In this document: positions 55,358 to 63,850 of the stretch, in pieces
How the letters are laid out: each line of letters begins with the position of its first letter
How positions within the stretch are numbered: position 1 is the first letter of the stretch
Virus record (IMG/VR): IMGVR_UViG_3300044716_000844
Location: 1 to 64,000 of that record
Reading direction: 5' to 3' (one strand)
DNA: 64,000 nucleotides
DNA from: a virus
Notes under the pieces: model-generated
Told to the model about the DNA's origin: nothing
Databases searched by the model: none
What the model saw: only the letters and a program-made list of their open reading frames with translations
Program-made: the position numbers and the translations under genes

Positions 55358-56641
55358 ATGAGAAACGAAGAACTATTGAAGAAGTGGGGCCCAGTGCTTG
55401 AGCACACCGCTCTTCCATCGATCAAGGATGCACATCGTAAAGCTGTCACCGCTCAGCTTCTCGAGAACACCGAAGTCGCTATCCGGGAAGGTCAGACATA
55501 CGGTTCTGGTTCTTTCCTTACAGAAACCCCAGTGAACAACACTGGCGTTGCTGCAAACTACGATCCAGTGCTTATTAGCCTTGTTCGTCGTGCAATGCCT
55601 AACTTGATCGCATACGACATTGCTGGCGTTCAGCCAATGACTGGCCCAACCGGCTTGATCTTCGCAATGCGTTCAAACTACGCAAACACCACCGCCGCAA
55701 CAGCAGAAGCTTTCTACGGCGAAGCTGACACTGACTTCTCAGGCACCGGCACAATGGCTGGTTCAACCGGTAACGTTGCTACTGCAAACACTGGTACTGG
55801 TATGTCAACAGCAGCTGCTGAAGCTCTTGGTGACGGTGCTGGAACTGACTTCGCACAAATGTCATTCGACATTTCGAAGGTTACAGTTTCTGCTAAGAGC
55901 CGTGCGCTTAAAGCAGAATACACCAGTGAACTTGCACAGGACTTGAAAGCAATTCACGGCCTTGACGCTGAGACTGAGCTTGCAAACATGCTTCAGGCTG
56001 AGCTTCTTGCAGAAATCAACCGTGAAGTTGTTCGTACAGTCTACAACACTGCAGTCACCGGTGCACAAACTGGTACAGCAACCGCTGGTATCTTCGACCT
56101 TGACGTTGACGCAAATGGCCGTTGGTCAGTTGAGAAGTTCAAGGGTCTTATGTTCCAGATCGAGCGCGAAGCTAACCAGCTCGCAAAAGACACCCGTCGT
56201 GGTAAGGGTAACATCATCATCTGCTCGTCAGATGTTGCATCTGCTCTTCAAATGGCTGGTATCCTTGACTACACCCCAGCGCTTAACAGCAATGCTCTTA
56301 ACGTAGACGACACCGGCAACACCTTCGCAGGTGTTCTCAATGGTCGCTTCCGCGTATACATTGACCCATATGCTGGCGCAAACTACATGGTTGTCGGCTA
56401 CAAAGGTTCTTCACCTTTCGACGCTGGTATGTTCTACTGCCCATACGTTCCACTACAGATGGTACGTGCAGTTGGTGAGAACAGCTTCCAGGCTAAAATC
56501 GGCTTCAAAACCCGTTACGGCATGGTTGCTAACCCATTCGCAAAAGGCGCGACCAGATGGGTTGACGGCGATAACGATTCGGGTCTTACCAATAACTCGA
56601 ACAGATACTACCGTCGCGTTCGCGTCACCAACATCCTCTAA
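55358..56641 (+). CDS. gp23: Major capsid protein gp23
   Basis: A 427-residue protein, shorter than T4 gp23 (521). MRNEELLKKWGPVLEHTALPSI, GSFLTETPV, LVRRAMPNLIAYDIAGVQPMTGPTGLIFAMR and KTRYGMVANPFAKG are conserved gp23 blocks. It builds the hexameric shell after gp21 removes the N-terminus. No gp24 gene is seen in this window. A strong terminator follows. Confidence 0.97.
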   Translation: MRNEELLKKWGPVLEHTALPSIKDAHRKAVTAQLLENTEVAIREGQTYGSGSFLTETPVNNTGVAANYDPVLISLVRRAMPNLIAYDIAGVQPMTGPTGLIFAMRSNYANTTAATAEAFYGEADTDFSGTGTMAGSTGNVATANTGTGMSTAAAEALGDGAGTDFAQMSFDISKVTVSAKSRALKAEYTSELAQDLKAIHGLDAETELANMLQAELLAEINREVVRTVYNTAVTGAQTGTATAGIFDLDVDANGRWSVEKFKGLMFQIEREANQLAKDTRRGKGNIIICSSDVASALQMAGILDYTPALNSNALNVDDTGNTFAGVLNGRFRVYIDPYAGANYMVVGYKGSSPFDAGMFYCPYVPLQMVRAVGENSFQAKIGFKTRYGMVANPFAKGATRWVDGDNDSGLTNNSNRYYRRVRVTNIL

Positions 56642-56670
56642 TAAAAAGAGTAGGGATAACCTACCAGAAC

Positions 56671-56694
56671 TGGGAGCCTTCGGGCTCCCATTTT
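56671..56694 (+). terminator. Rho-independent terminator after gp23
   Basis: Perfect 8-bp stem TGGGAGCC / GGCTCCCA around a TTCG tetraloop (56671-56690), then TTTT at 56691-56694. A smaller hairpin (GTAGG, loop, CCTAC at 56650-56664) lies just upstream. Confidence 0.9.
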
Positions 56695-56703
56695 CGTTGG
56701 TGC

Positions 56704-56711
56704 TATAAATA
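56704..56711 (+). promoter_or_regulatory. TATAAATA late promoter before gp3
   Basis: Exact core ten bases after the terminator, 26 bases before the gp3 ATG. Confidence 0.87.
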
Positions 56712-56736
56712 TAGTAGGTATCAACTGAGGTAATTC

Positions 56737-57228
56737 ATGCAACAGAATTTTCTTTCTCCTACTGGATTTAGATTCATAGTCAAAAGGCTACCAAACGTTT
56801 CGTTCTACGTACAGTCAGCAAGTATTCCAGGCATTAACATGGGATTTACACCAAACGCTACGCCGTTTAGAACCCTCAAATATGCTGGTGACAAATTAAA
56901 CCACGAGTCGTTTACTATCACCATGCGTGTAGATGAATACATGGAATCTTATAATGAGATATATAACTGGATGGTTGCGCTTACAAAGAATGAATCATAT
57001 TCGCAGTTTGCAGATCTAAAGGCGAGTGAATACGGTTTGTACTCAGATGCTTCTCTCGTTGTTCTAAACAGCCGTCAAAATCCTTCGCTCGAAGTTACTC
57101 TCAAAGATGTATTTCCGGTATCGCTTAGTGAAATTCGATTTGATACAACTCAATCAAGTATCAACTACGTTACCTGTGATGTCACGTTCGAACACAACGG
57201 ACATACAGTGAACCGAATAAACGGTTGA
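56737..57228 (+). CDS. gp3: Tail completion protein gp3 (tail tube fold)
   Basis: A 163-residue protein (T4 gp3 is 176). MQQNFLSPTGFRFIVKRLPNVSFYVQSASIPGINMG, then EIYNWMVALT and DVFPVSLSEIRFDTTQSSINYVTCDVTF, match the gp3 pattern of tail tube terminators. It caps the tube end and stabilises the sheath. Its position between gp23 and uvsY is the order in marine T4-like phages. A gp19-like or gp54-like tube protein is the alternative. Confidence 0.75.
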   Translation: MQQNFLSPTGFRFIVKRLPNVSFYVQSASIPGINMGFTPNATPFRTLKYAGDKLNHESFTITMRVDEYMESYNEIYNWMVALTKNESYSQFADLKASEYGLYSDASLVVLNSRQNPSLEVTLKDVFPVSLSEIRFDTTQSSINYVTCDVTFEHNGHTVNRING

Positions 57229-57253
57229 CATTTCCCTTCATCTGTAATATTAT
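57225..57253 (+). promoter_or_regulatory. Sigma70-type early promoter before uvsY
   Basis: TTGACA at 57225-57230, a 17-base spacer and TATTAT at 57248-57253. The -35 starts in the last codons of gp3. A GAAGGAG ribosome binding site follows. Confidence 0.85.
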
Positions 57254-57279
57254 AGTATGAAAACGTGAAGGAGATGATG

Positions 57280-57714
57280 ATGGATATTGAAACACTTTAT
57301 AACGAATGGGCTAAGGACGGAGAAATTGATCAATCAAACATCTCCAAGTCAACCACAGACATCCCGAAGCTTCACAATAAATACTTCAGATGGTATGTCG
57401 AAGAAGGCTTGAAACTCAAGAAGCTGAAAGCCGAATACAAAGTTCTCTACAAGCGCAAAGGCGAATGGTACCGTGGAGAACTTGACGACGAGGAATTAAA
57501 GGAACACGGTTGGAAACCACAGCCCCTCAAAATTCTTCGAGCTGACGTGCCGTCATATCTTGAAGCCGATGCCGACGTTATTAGGTTGTCGCTGAAGATT
57601 GGACTTCAAGAAGAGATTGTAGCATATCTCGAATCAATCATTAAACATATTAGTAATAGAAACTTTCTGCTTAAAACAATCGTAGATTGGGAGAAGTTCA
57701 GAACAGGGGCATAA
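57280..57714 (+). CDS. uvsY: Recombination mediator UvsY
   Basis: A 144-residue protein (T4 UvsY is 137). The ATG at 57280 follows AAGGAG by six bases; in-frame codons at 57265, 57274 and 57277 also fit. MDIETLYNEWAKDGEID, LKLKKLKAEYKVLYKRKGEWYRGEL and LESIIKHISNRNFLLKTIVDWEKF are typical UvsY blocks. It loads UvsX recombinase on ssDNA. It overlaps uvsW by one base. Confidence 0.92.
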   Translation: MDIETLYNEWAKDGEIDQSNISKSTTDIPKLHNKYFRWYVEEGLKLKKLKAEYKVLYKRKGEWYRGELDDEELKEHGWKPQPLKILRADVPSYLEADADVIRLSLKIGLQEEIVAYLESIIKHISNRNFLLKTIVDWEKFRTGA

Positions 57715-59171
57715 TGGATTTAGTAACTGTTGAAAAAGTGAATGAGGTGTTTGTTCGTGTTCTAGCAGAACCTTCGTTGAAGATGGAAATGTCTGAGCAC
57801 TTTACTTTTGAAGTGCCAGGAGCTAAGTTTATGCCTGCAGTCCGAAATAAAGTTTGGGACGGCAAAGTGCGTTTGTTAAATACCATGACTGGATATATCT
57901 ATGCGGGCTTGGTTCCATACATCAAAAAATTCTGTGACCAGCGCGGTTATGAATGTTCCGTATCAAAAGAGCTTGGTGAAACAGAAGCTGTACCAGATGA
58001 TTACGGCTATGACTTAGCGCAACAAGTAGATGCTGCATTCGAAGTTCGTGATTACCAGAACGATGCTATTGTACATGCCATTCGTCAAAACCGTGCCTTG
58101 TTCTTATCACCAACAGCATCCGGTAAGTCATTCATCATCTACCTGATTATGGCTCACCATCTTATGCTTGATCGTAAAATTCTTATTGTCGTCCCTACTA
58201 CTTCACTAGTAGATCAAATGGCTTCAGATTTTGTTGAGTATAACAAAGGAAAGAAGCTAGACATCCATAAGATCCGTGGCGGTATGGAAAAGAACGTTGA
58301 TGCAGAGATTACTATTACTACTTGGCAATCTGTCTATAAGATGCCTAAAACTTTCTTTGAAAAATTTGACGTAGTCTTTGGTGATGAAGCCCACAACTTT
58401 AAAGCAAAGTCTCTTACATCCATCCTTGAGAAGATGCCGCATGTGAAGTATCGTTACGGTCTCACTGGTACGCTCGATGGTACACAGACACACAAGCTTG
58501 TTCTTGAAGGTTTGTTTGGAACGGTGTTTACAGTAACGAAGACAAAGAAACTTATCGACGATAATGTTCTCTCTAGCTTTAAAATTAAAGCGCTAGTACT
58601 TAAATATCCAGATGATATTAAGAAAGCAAATAAGGGTAAGTCATATCAAGAAGAAATCGATTGGATAGTTCGAAATCAATCACGAAACATGTTCATTCGA
58701 AATCTAGCTTGGAATCTTCCTGGTAACACACTTATTCTTTTCCAATATGTTGACAAACATGGCCAAGCTTTGTTCGATATGCTCAATAAGTCTGAAGAGC
58801 ATAGCGTGTACTTTGTTCACGGCGGCGTGAAAACCGATGAACGAGAAACCATACGCCATGATGTAAGAAAGACAAAAGGTAACATCATTTGTGCTTCTTA
58901 CGGTACGTTTTCTACAGGTATAAATATTCCAGAGTTGGACAACCTTATCTTTGCTTCTCCTTCTAAAGGTCGTATTCGAAATCTTCAGTCTATCGGACGA
59001 GTACTTCGTAAAGGCAAAGACAAATCATCTGCAGTACTATATGATGTAGTTGACGACTTACAGTGGAAGAATACTCAGAACTTTGCAGTTAAGCACTTCA
59101 TGGAAAGAGTCAAGATCTATAGTGAAGAAGGTTTTGAATTTAAGATCTATAATGTAGATGTGAAAGGATAA
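57714..59171 (+). CDS. uvsW: Helicase UvsW
   Basis: A 485-residue SF2 helicase (T4 UvsW is about 500). Walker A is SPTASGKS at 132-139 and the DEAH box is at 224-227. TGTLDGT, GTFSTGINIPELDN and QSIGRVLRKGKDK are motifs III, V and VI. The N-terminal domain (FEVPGAKFMPAVRNKVWDGKVRLLN) is the UvsW-specific DNA-binding part. It unwinds branched DNA and R-loops and helps switch origin use in T4. The ATG overlaps the uvsY stop. Confidence 0.95.
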   Translation: MDLVTVEKVNEVFVRVLAEPSLKMEMSEHFTFEVPGAKFMPAVRNKVWDGKVRLLNTMTGYIYAGLVPYIKKFCDQRGYECSVSKELGETEAVPDDYGYDLAQQVDAAFEVRDYQNDAIVHAIRQNRALFLSPTASGKSFIIYLIMAHHLMLDRKILIVVPTTSLVDQMASDFVEYNKGKKLDIHKIRGGMEKNVDAEITITTWQSVYKMPKTFFEKFDVVFGDEAHNFKAKSLTSILEKMPHVKYRYGLTGTLDGTQTHKLVLEGLFGTVFTVTKTKKLIDDNVLSSFKIKALVLKYPDDIKKANKGKSYQEEIDWIVRNQSRNMFIRNLAWNLPGNTLILFQYVDKHGQALFDMLNKSEEHSVYFVHGGVKTDERETIRHDVRKTKGNIICASYGTFSTGINIPELDNLIFASPSKGRIRNLQSIGRVLRKGKDKSSAVLYDVVDDLQWKNTQNFAVKHFMERVKIYSEEGFEFKIYNVDVKG

Positions 59172-59173
59172 AC

Positions 59174-59539
59174 ATGAAAGATCAAGTTTTACACCACGTC
59201 AAGTTAAAGAACGGAGAAGATCTTCTTTCGTTTGTAAACTACAATGACAACCAAGTAGAGTTGCATGCTCCCATCTCAGTACAGATCGATCCATCTCTTG
59301 GCATCTTCGCGAAGAGTTGGTTGTTACTTACCGAAGGGAACAGCGTAGTGATAGCTACAGACTTTGTAGTCTTTGCAAGCAAAGCTTCGAATAAAGCGGT
59401 TAACTACTACGAAGAATTCATGCACCGCATTAACGAAAGATCACAGATCAAACAGATGGAAGAAGACTCAGAATTTACTTCTGAGCTGGAAGAGCTCTTT
59501 GCAGCCTTAGTAGAATCCAAAACAGCTACTAAGAACTAA
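59174..59539 (+). CDS. Small conserved-position protein after uvsW
   Basis: A 121-residue protein. The beta-strand pattern VLHHVKLKNGEDLLSFVNYNDNQVELHAPISVQIDP resembles an Sm-like small beta-barrel. The C-terminal half is acidic and helical. It lies two bases after uvsW, so it is in the uvsY-uvsW operon. No function is named; a role linked to the replication or recombination genes is only context. Confidence 0.6.
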   Translation: MKDQVLHHVKLKNGEDLLSFVNYNDNQVELHAPISVQIDPSLGIFAKSWLLLTEGNSVVIATDFVVFASKASNKAVNYYEEFMHRINERSQIKQMEEDSEFTSELEELFAALVESKTATKN

Positions 59540-59580
59540 TATTTCAATACCATAAATTCATTATACCCACTTCTACGCAG

Positions 59581-59642
59581 ATGTCAACCAAAAAGTTGAA
59601 CTGAAAAGACTTGTTGACATTTTTGTACAGATATGATATACT
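59581..59642 (+). promoter_or_regulatory. Early promoter of gp55 with inverted repeat
   Basis: TTGACA at 59614-59619, a 17-base spacer and TATACT at 59637-59642 form a near-consensus sigma70 promoter in the 132-base gap. An 8-bp inverted repeat, ATGTCAAC at 59581-59588 and GTTGACAT at 59613-59620, has its right arm over the -35. It could be an operator or a regulatory hairpin. AAAAGGAGGGAG precedes the start. Confidence 0.8.
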
Positions 59643-59671
59643 TAGTCAATAACACATGAAAAGGAGGGAGA

Positions 59672-60232
59672 ATGACCCTTACACCGAGAAAAAAGCGGAA
59701 CTATGTGAACAACGCAGAGTTCCTTGAAGCAATGATCAAGTACAAAAAGGCTGTACGAGAGGCAGAAGACAGTGGCGAAGAACCACCTCGCATTCCAAAC
59801 TACATTGGTGAATGCCTCTATCAAATTGCTAACAGATTAGCATATAAGCCAAACTTCATTAACTACACATACCGTGACGACATGATCGCTGATGGTCTTG
59901 AAAATGCGATCATGTGTGTTAACAACTTTGATCCAGAGAAGTCGAGCAACCCATTTGCGTACTTCACTCAGGTCATTTGGTTCGCATTCATCCGTCGTAT
60001 TCATAAGGAAAAGAAGCAAACCTATATTCGCCATAAAGTTATGGAAAACTCCCTCATTTCTGATACTGCCTTTGAACGCGGTGTTGATAGTGACTTCAAT
60101 GCTGCTTCCATGCGAGAGATGACAAACGACCGCATGAATGACTTTGTTGAAAAGTATGAAGCCAACATTCAAAGCAAAAAGAAGCCATCAGCAAAGAAAA
60201 AGGGTCTTGAGAAGTTTATGGGTGAAGAATGA
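59672..60232 (+). CDS. gp55: Late-transcription sigma factor gp55
   Basis: A 186-residue protein, T4 length (185). The sigma region 2-like core (YQIANRLAYKPNFINYTYRDDMIADGLENAIMCVNNFDPEKSSNPFAYFTQVIWFAFIRRI) recognises the TATAAATA late promoter. Its gene is read from an early sigma70 promoter, in keeping with a regulatory order of host polymerase first and gp55 polymerase later. It overlaps gp47 by four bases. Confidence 0.95.
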   Translation: MTLTPRKKRNYVNNAEFLEAMIKYKKAVREAEDSGEEPPRIPNYIGECLYQIANRLAYKPNFINYTYRDDMIADGLENAIMCVNNFDPEKSSNPFAYFTQVIWFAFIRRIHKEKKQTYIRHKVMENSLISDTAFERGVDSDFNAASMREMTNDRMNDFVEKYEANIQSKKKPSAKKKGLEKFMGEE

Positions 60233-61290
60233 AAGTAGCGGTTATTACTGACCAACACTTCGGAGTTCGAGGTGATAGTATCATATTCCTCGATTACTAC
60301 GAAAAATTCTATCGTGATGTATTCTTTCCTGCACTTGAAGCCCGTGGAATCGATACTGTTCTAGATCTTGGTGATACCTTCGATCGTCGTAAGTATGTTA
60401 ACTTTGTTACGCTTCGCCGTGCTAAACAGATGTACTTCACACCACTCAAGGAGCGTGGCATCACCGTTCATTCAGTAGTAGGTAACCACACTACCTATTT
60501 TAAGAATACGAACGAGATCAACACAATGGAACTACTACTCAAGGAGTATGACAACTATCATGTTTACACTCATGAGCCCGTTACTGTTACTCTTGGAAGT
60601 TGCGATATTCTGTTATCGCCTTGGATCTGCCCCAGCAACGCAGAAGTTTCTTTCAAAACTTTTAAGGAAACGACAGCAAAAATAGTAATGGGTCACTTTG
60701 AGTTTGCTGGATTCGAGATGATGAAAGGTCAAGTATCTGATCATGGTCTAGAACGTAGCGAATTCAAGAAGTTCCTTGCAGTATACTCAGGCCACTATCA
60801 CCACCCGTCAAGCCACGAGAACATCACATACCTTGGTGCTCCATATGAGATGACCTGGACTGACTACGCAGGTAAGCGTGGATTCCACATCTTCGACACT
60901 GAGACCCTTGAGATGGAGTTCATTGCTAATCCGTTCTCTATCTTCCACAAACTGGATTATGATGATGCTGACCTCACTGTAGAAGATATTGAGTCTCTTG
61001 ATGTTTCTATGTTGACATCTGCCTACGTTAAGGTTATAGTTAAGAAGAAGAACAATCCATACATCTTCGACTTGTTTATAGACAAGTTACAATCTGCAGG
61101 TGCAGCTGACATCAAGGTAGTCGAAGACCATTTGAACTTCGACATCATAGATGAAGGTGAACTCGTGGATGAAGCACAGGATACTTTGTCTCTACTTCGT
61201 GTGTATGTAGATAGTCTAGAAGTCAAAACAAACAAAGAACGAATCAATACGTTTTTGCGTGATCTTTACCAGGAAGCAGTGAGTCTTTAA
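60229..61290 (+). CDS. gp47: Recombination nuclease subunit gp47
   Basis: A 353-residue Mre11-type phosphoesterase (T4 gp47 is 339). The metal and active-site motifs are D8 and H10 in TDQHFG, GD49, N86 and H87 in VGNHT, GH156, and GHYHH at 188-192. With gp46 it resects DNA ends for recombination-dependent replication. It overlaps both gp55 and gp46. Confidence 0.96.
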   Translation: MKVAVITDQHFGVRGDSIIFLDYYEKFYRDVFFPALEARGIDTVLDLGDTFDRRKYVNFVTLRRAKQMYFTPLKERGITVHSVVGNHTTYFKNTNEINTMELLLKEYDNYHVYTHEPVTVTLGSCDILLSPWICPSNAEVSFKTFKETTAKIVMGHFEFAGFEMMKGQVSDHGLERSEFKKFLAVYSGHYHHPSSHENITYLGAPYEMTWTDYAGKRGFHIFDTETLEMEFIANPFSIFHKLDYDDADLTVEDIESLDVSMLTSAYVKVIVKKKNNPYIFDLFIDKLQSAGAADIKVVEDHLNFDIIDEGELVDEAQDTLSLLRVYVDSLEVKTNKERINTFLRDLYQEAVSL

Positions 61291-62999
61291 TGTTAACATT
61301 TACCCAAGTAAAATATAAAAACATTCTGTCGACAGGTAATGCTTGGACTACTATTGAGCTTAACCGTAACAAAAGTACTTTGATCGTCGGCGAGAATGGT
61401 GCAGGAAAGTCGACCATTCTCGATGCAATTTCATTTGCGTTGTATGGTAAAGCGTTTCGTAAGATTAACAAACCACAGCTCATGAACTCTATCAACCAGA
61501 GAGATCTTTCAGTTGAAGTTTACTTTCAATCGAACGGCGCTGAGTTTGTTATCAAGCGGGGTATGAAGCCAAATCTCTTTGAGATCTGGAAGAACGGCGA
61601 GTTACTCAACCAAGATGCTTCTGCTCGTGACTACCAAGCTTATCTTGAAGATAGCATTCTCAAGATGAACTACAAGTCATTCGGTCAAGTTGTCGTTCTT
61701 GGCAGTTCCACCTTTGTCCCATTCATGCAACTTCCGGCTCAACACCGTCGTGAAGTGATCGAAGACCTTCTTGATATTCAGATCTTCAGCACAATGAATA
61801 ACCTTCTCAAAGAAAAGGTGAACACAAACAAATCTGACCTGGTGCAGATCAAATACGATGTTGATCTTGTAAAGACGAAGATTGATTCTGCGAAGGAACA
61901 CAACGAGTCTATTCGTAAGCTGAAAGAAAGCGAAGTGTCTCGTATTAAGACGAAGATGCAAGAACGCTTCGAGTTTATTGACGGCGAAGAAAGCAGAGCT
62001 GAAGAACTTGAAGAGCAGATAACCGCTCTCATCGGAACAATCTCTGATAAAGCTGAAGCATCTAGCAAACTTCAGCAGTTTAAGACTCTCAGAGGCGATC
62101 TGAATACGAAGCTTGGTACTCTTCATAAAGACGTCAAGTTCTATCATGCGCATGACAATTGTCCAACATGCCGGCAAGGAATCGAGCACGACTTTAAAGC
62201 ATCAACCATCAACGAGAAGTCTGGAAAAATTTCTGAGATCGAAAACGCCATTCTAGTTCTTGATGACAAAGCAGCGAAAGTCGAAGAACGGTTGTCCAAT
62301 ATTGCTAATACTGAGACTGAAATACATAAACTCAGTCTCGCAAGGAATGAGCATACCGCGAACATACGAATCGCAAAGTCAACGATTGTTGGACTTAAAA
62401 AAGAACTCGATGAAGCAGAAAAGAACGTTGCTGAAATCGATACAAGTAAGATCGTTGGATACAAGGAAGAGCTAAAAATTCTTATGGATAAGGCGAAAGA
62501 CCTTTCTGAAGACAAAGAGACTCTTGCTGTGGTTGGGTCTATGCTAAAAGACGGCGGTATCAAGACTCGTATCATCAAGCAGTACGTTCCTATCATGAAT
62601 AAGCTGATCAATAAATATCTCGCAGCAATGGAGTTCTTTGTTGACTTTCAGCTCGATGAAAGCTTTAACGAGAAGATCTTGTCTCGTTTCCGCGATGAGT
62701 TCTCCTATGCTTCTTTTAGTGAAGGTGAAAAGCTTCGTATTGACTTGGCTTTGATGTTTACGTGGCGTGCAGTATCTAAGCTTCGTAACTCAGTGACTAC
62801 AAATCTGTTGATTATGGACGAAGTTCTCGACGGTTCTCTTGACCAAGCTGGTACCGATGAGTTCCTAAAGATCGTCAACGAGATTACTGCTGACTCGAAC
62901 GTCTTCATCATCAGCCACAAAGGCGACTCTCTTCACGATAAGTTTGATCATGTGATTAAGTTTGAAAAGAAAAAGAACTTTAGCCAGATAGCAGCATGA
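61290..62999 (+). CDS. gp46: Recombination nuclease subunit gp46
   Basis: A 569-residue Rad50/SMC-type ATPase (T4 gp46 is 560). Walker A is GENGAGKST at about 34-42, the signature YASFSEGEKLRIDLAL is near residue 475, and Walker B LLIMDEVLDGS near 506. The coiled coil holds a zinc hook, C291-P-T-C294. It works with gp47. Start overlaps the gp47 stop by one base. Confidence 0.96.
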   Translation: MLTFTQVKYKNILSTGNAWTTIELNRNKSTLIVGENGAGKSTILDAISFALYGKAFRKINKPQLMNSINQRDLSVEVYFQSNGAEFVIKRGMKPNLFEIWKNGELLNQDASARDYQAYLEDSILKMNYKSFGQVVVLGSSTFVPFMQLPAQHRREVIEDLLDIQIFSTMNNLLKEKVNTNKSDLVQIKYDVDLVKTKIDSAKEHNESIRKLKESEVSRIKTKMQERFEFIDGEESRAEELEEQITALIGTISDKAEASSKLQQFKTLRGDLNTKLGTLHKDVKFYHAHDNCPTCRQGIEHDFKASTINEKSGKISEIENAILVLDDKAAKVEERLSNIANTETEIHKLSLARNEHTANIRIAKSTIVGLKKELDEAEKNVAEIDTSKIVGYKEELKILMDKAKDLSEDKETLAVVGSMLKDGGIKTRIIKQYVPIMNKLINKYLAAMEFFVDFQLDESFNEKILSRFRDEFSYASFSEGEKLRIDLALMFTWRAVSKLRNSVTTNLLIMDEVLDGSLDQAGTDEFLKIVNEITADSNVFIISHKGDSLHDKFDHVIKFEKKKNFSQIAA

Positions 63000-63006
63000 G
63001 GGTAGC

Positions 63007-63156
63007 ATGTCGAGGAAACATCTTGAAGAAGAACTCAAAAAAATCGCAGATCGTATTATAGTCCTCGAATCTGAGAAGGTAGATGAGAAATATATTAAGC
63101 CGCTTTATACTGAGCGGTCAAAAATGATTCAAAAGTGGTGGGAGATTGATGAATAG
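63007..63156 (+). CDS. Short coiled-coil protein (49 aa)
   Basis: ATG at 63007, stop TAG at 63154-63156. MSRKHLEEELKKIADRIIVL then a Lys/Glu-rich helix ending KMIQKWWEIDE. It fits between gp46 (seven bases upstream) and the HAD gene it overlaps. Function unknown. Confidence 0.5.
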   Translation: MSRKHLEEELKKIADRIIVLESEKVDEKYIKPLYTERSKMIQKWWEIDE

Positions 63157-63850
63157 ATTTATTTTTGATGTTGATGGTACACTTACACCATCTCGTGATG
63201 TGATTGACCCTATCTTTAAGACTTGGTTTCTACGATTTTGTTCGAACAACCCAGTCTATATCGTAACCGGAAGCGATAAGGCAAAGACTATTGAGCAAAT
63301 CGGGCAAGACGTATGGGACGCTTGTGCTCGAGTGTATCAATGTTCAGGTAACGATGTATGGGAAAACGGTGAAAGCATTCGAGTTAACTCGTTTGAACCT
63401 ACGGACGACATGAACAAGTTCTTCTCAATTTGGCTTAACTTAAGTAACTACAAGATAAGAACTGGACAACATGTAGATGTACGTCCAGGTCTGATTAACT
63501 TCAGTATCATCGGCCGCGGAGCCACAAAGGGCGAACGAGCCGATTATGTAAAATACGATGAAGAGAACGGTGATCGCCGTACTATCGCTGAAGCATTCAA
63601 TAACTACTTTAGACCTGGTTACGTTGCTCAGGTGGCTGGTGAGACGGGTATCGATATTATGAGAGCCGGAGAAGATAAGTCACAGATCATTCGTGACTTT
63701 ACTTCAGGCGATAGACTACACTTCTTTGGTGATAAGATTATGCCTGGCGGTAATGATTACACCCTTGCGGCTGAAGTAATTAAAAGAAGTGGAAGTGTTT
63801 ATAGTGTAAGAGATTGGAGAGAGACATGGCAGCACCTGAAAAGATCATAG
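63149..63850 (+). CDS. HAD-family phosphatase, phosphomannomutase-like
   Basis: A 233-residue protein from the ATG at 63149. D7-V-D-G-T-L (FDVDGTLTPSRD) is the HAD nucleophile motif; YIVTGSDKAK is motif II, while GDKIMPGGNDYTLAAEV is the motif III-IV region with the acidic residues. The layout resembles eukaryotic-type phosphomannomutase. A sugar-phosphate role is suggested by the following cytidylyltransferase. It could act on other phosphomonoesters. Confidence 0.7.
   Translation: MNRFIFDVDGTLTPSRDVIDPIFKTWFLRFCSNNPVYIVTGSDKAKTIEQIGQDVWDACARVYQCSGNDVWENGESIRVNSFEPTDDMNKFFSIWLNLSNYKIRTGQHVDVRPGLINFSIIGRGATKGERADYVKYDEENGDRRTIAEAFNNYFRPGYVAQVAGETGIDIMRAGEDKSQIIRDFTSGDRLHFFGDKIMPGGNDYTLAAEVIKRSGSVYSVRDWRETWQHLKRS

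Noticed and set aside
58919-58926. TATAAATA inside uvsW as a late promoter
   Set aside because: It encodes Gly-Ile-Asn of the conserved motif (TGINIPE) and only a small unknown gene lies downstream, so protein constraint explains it better.
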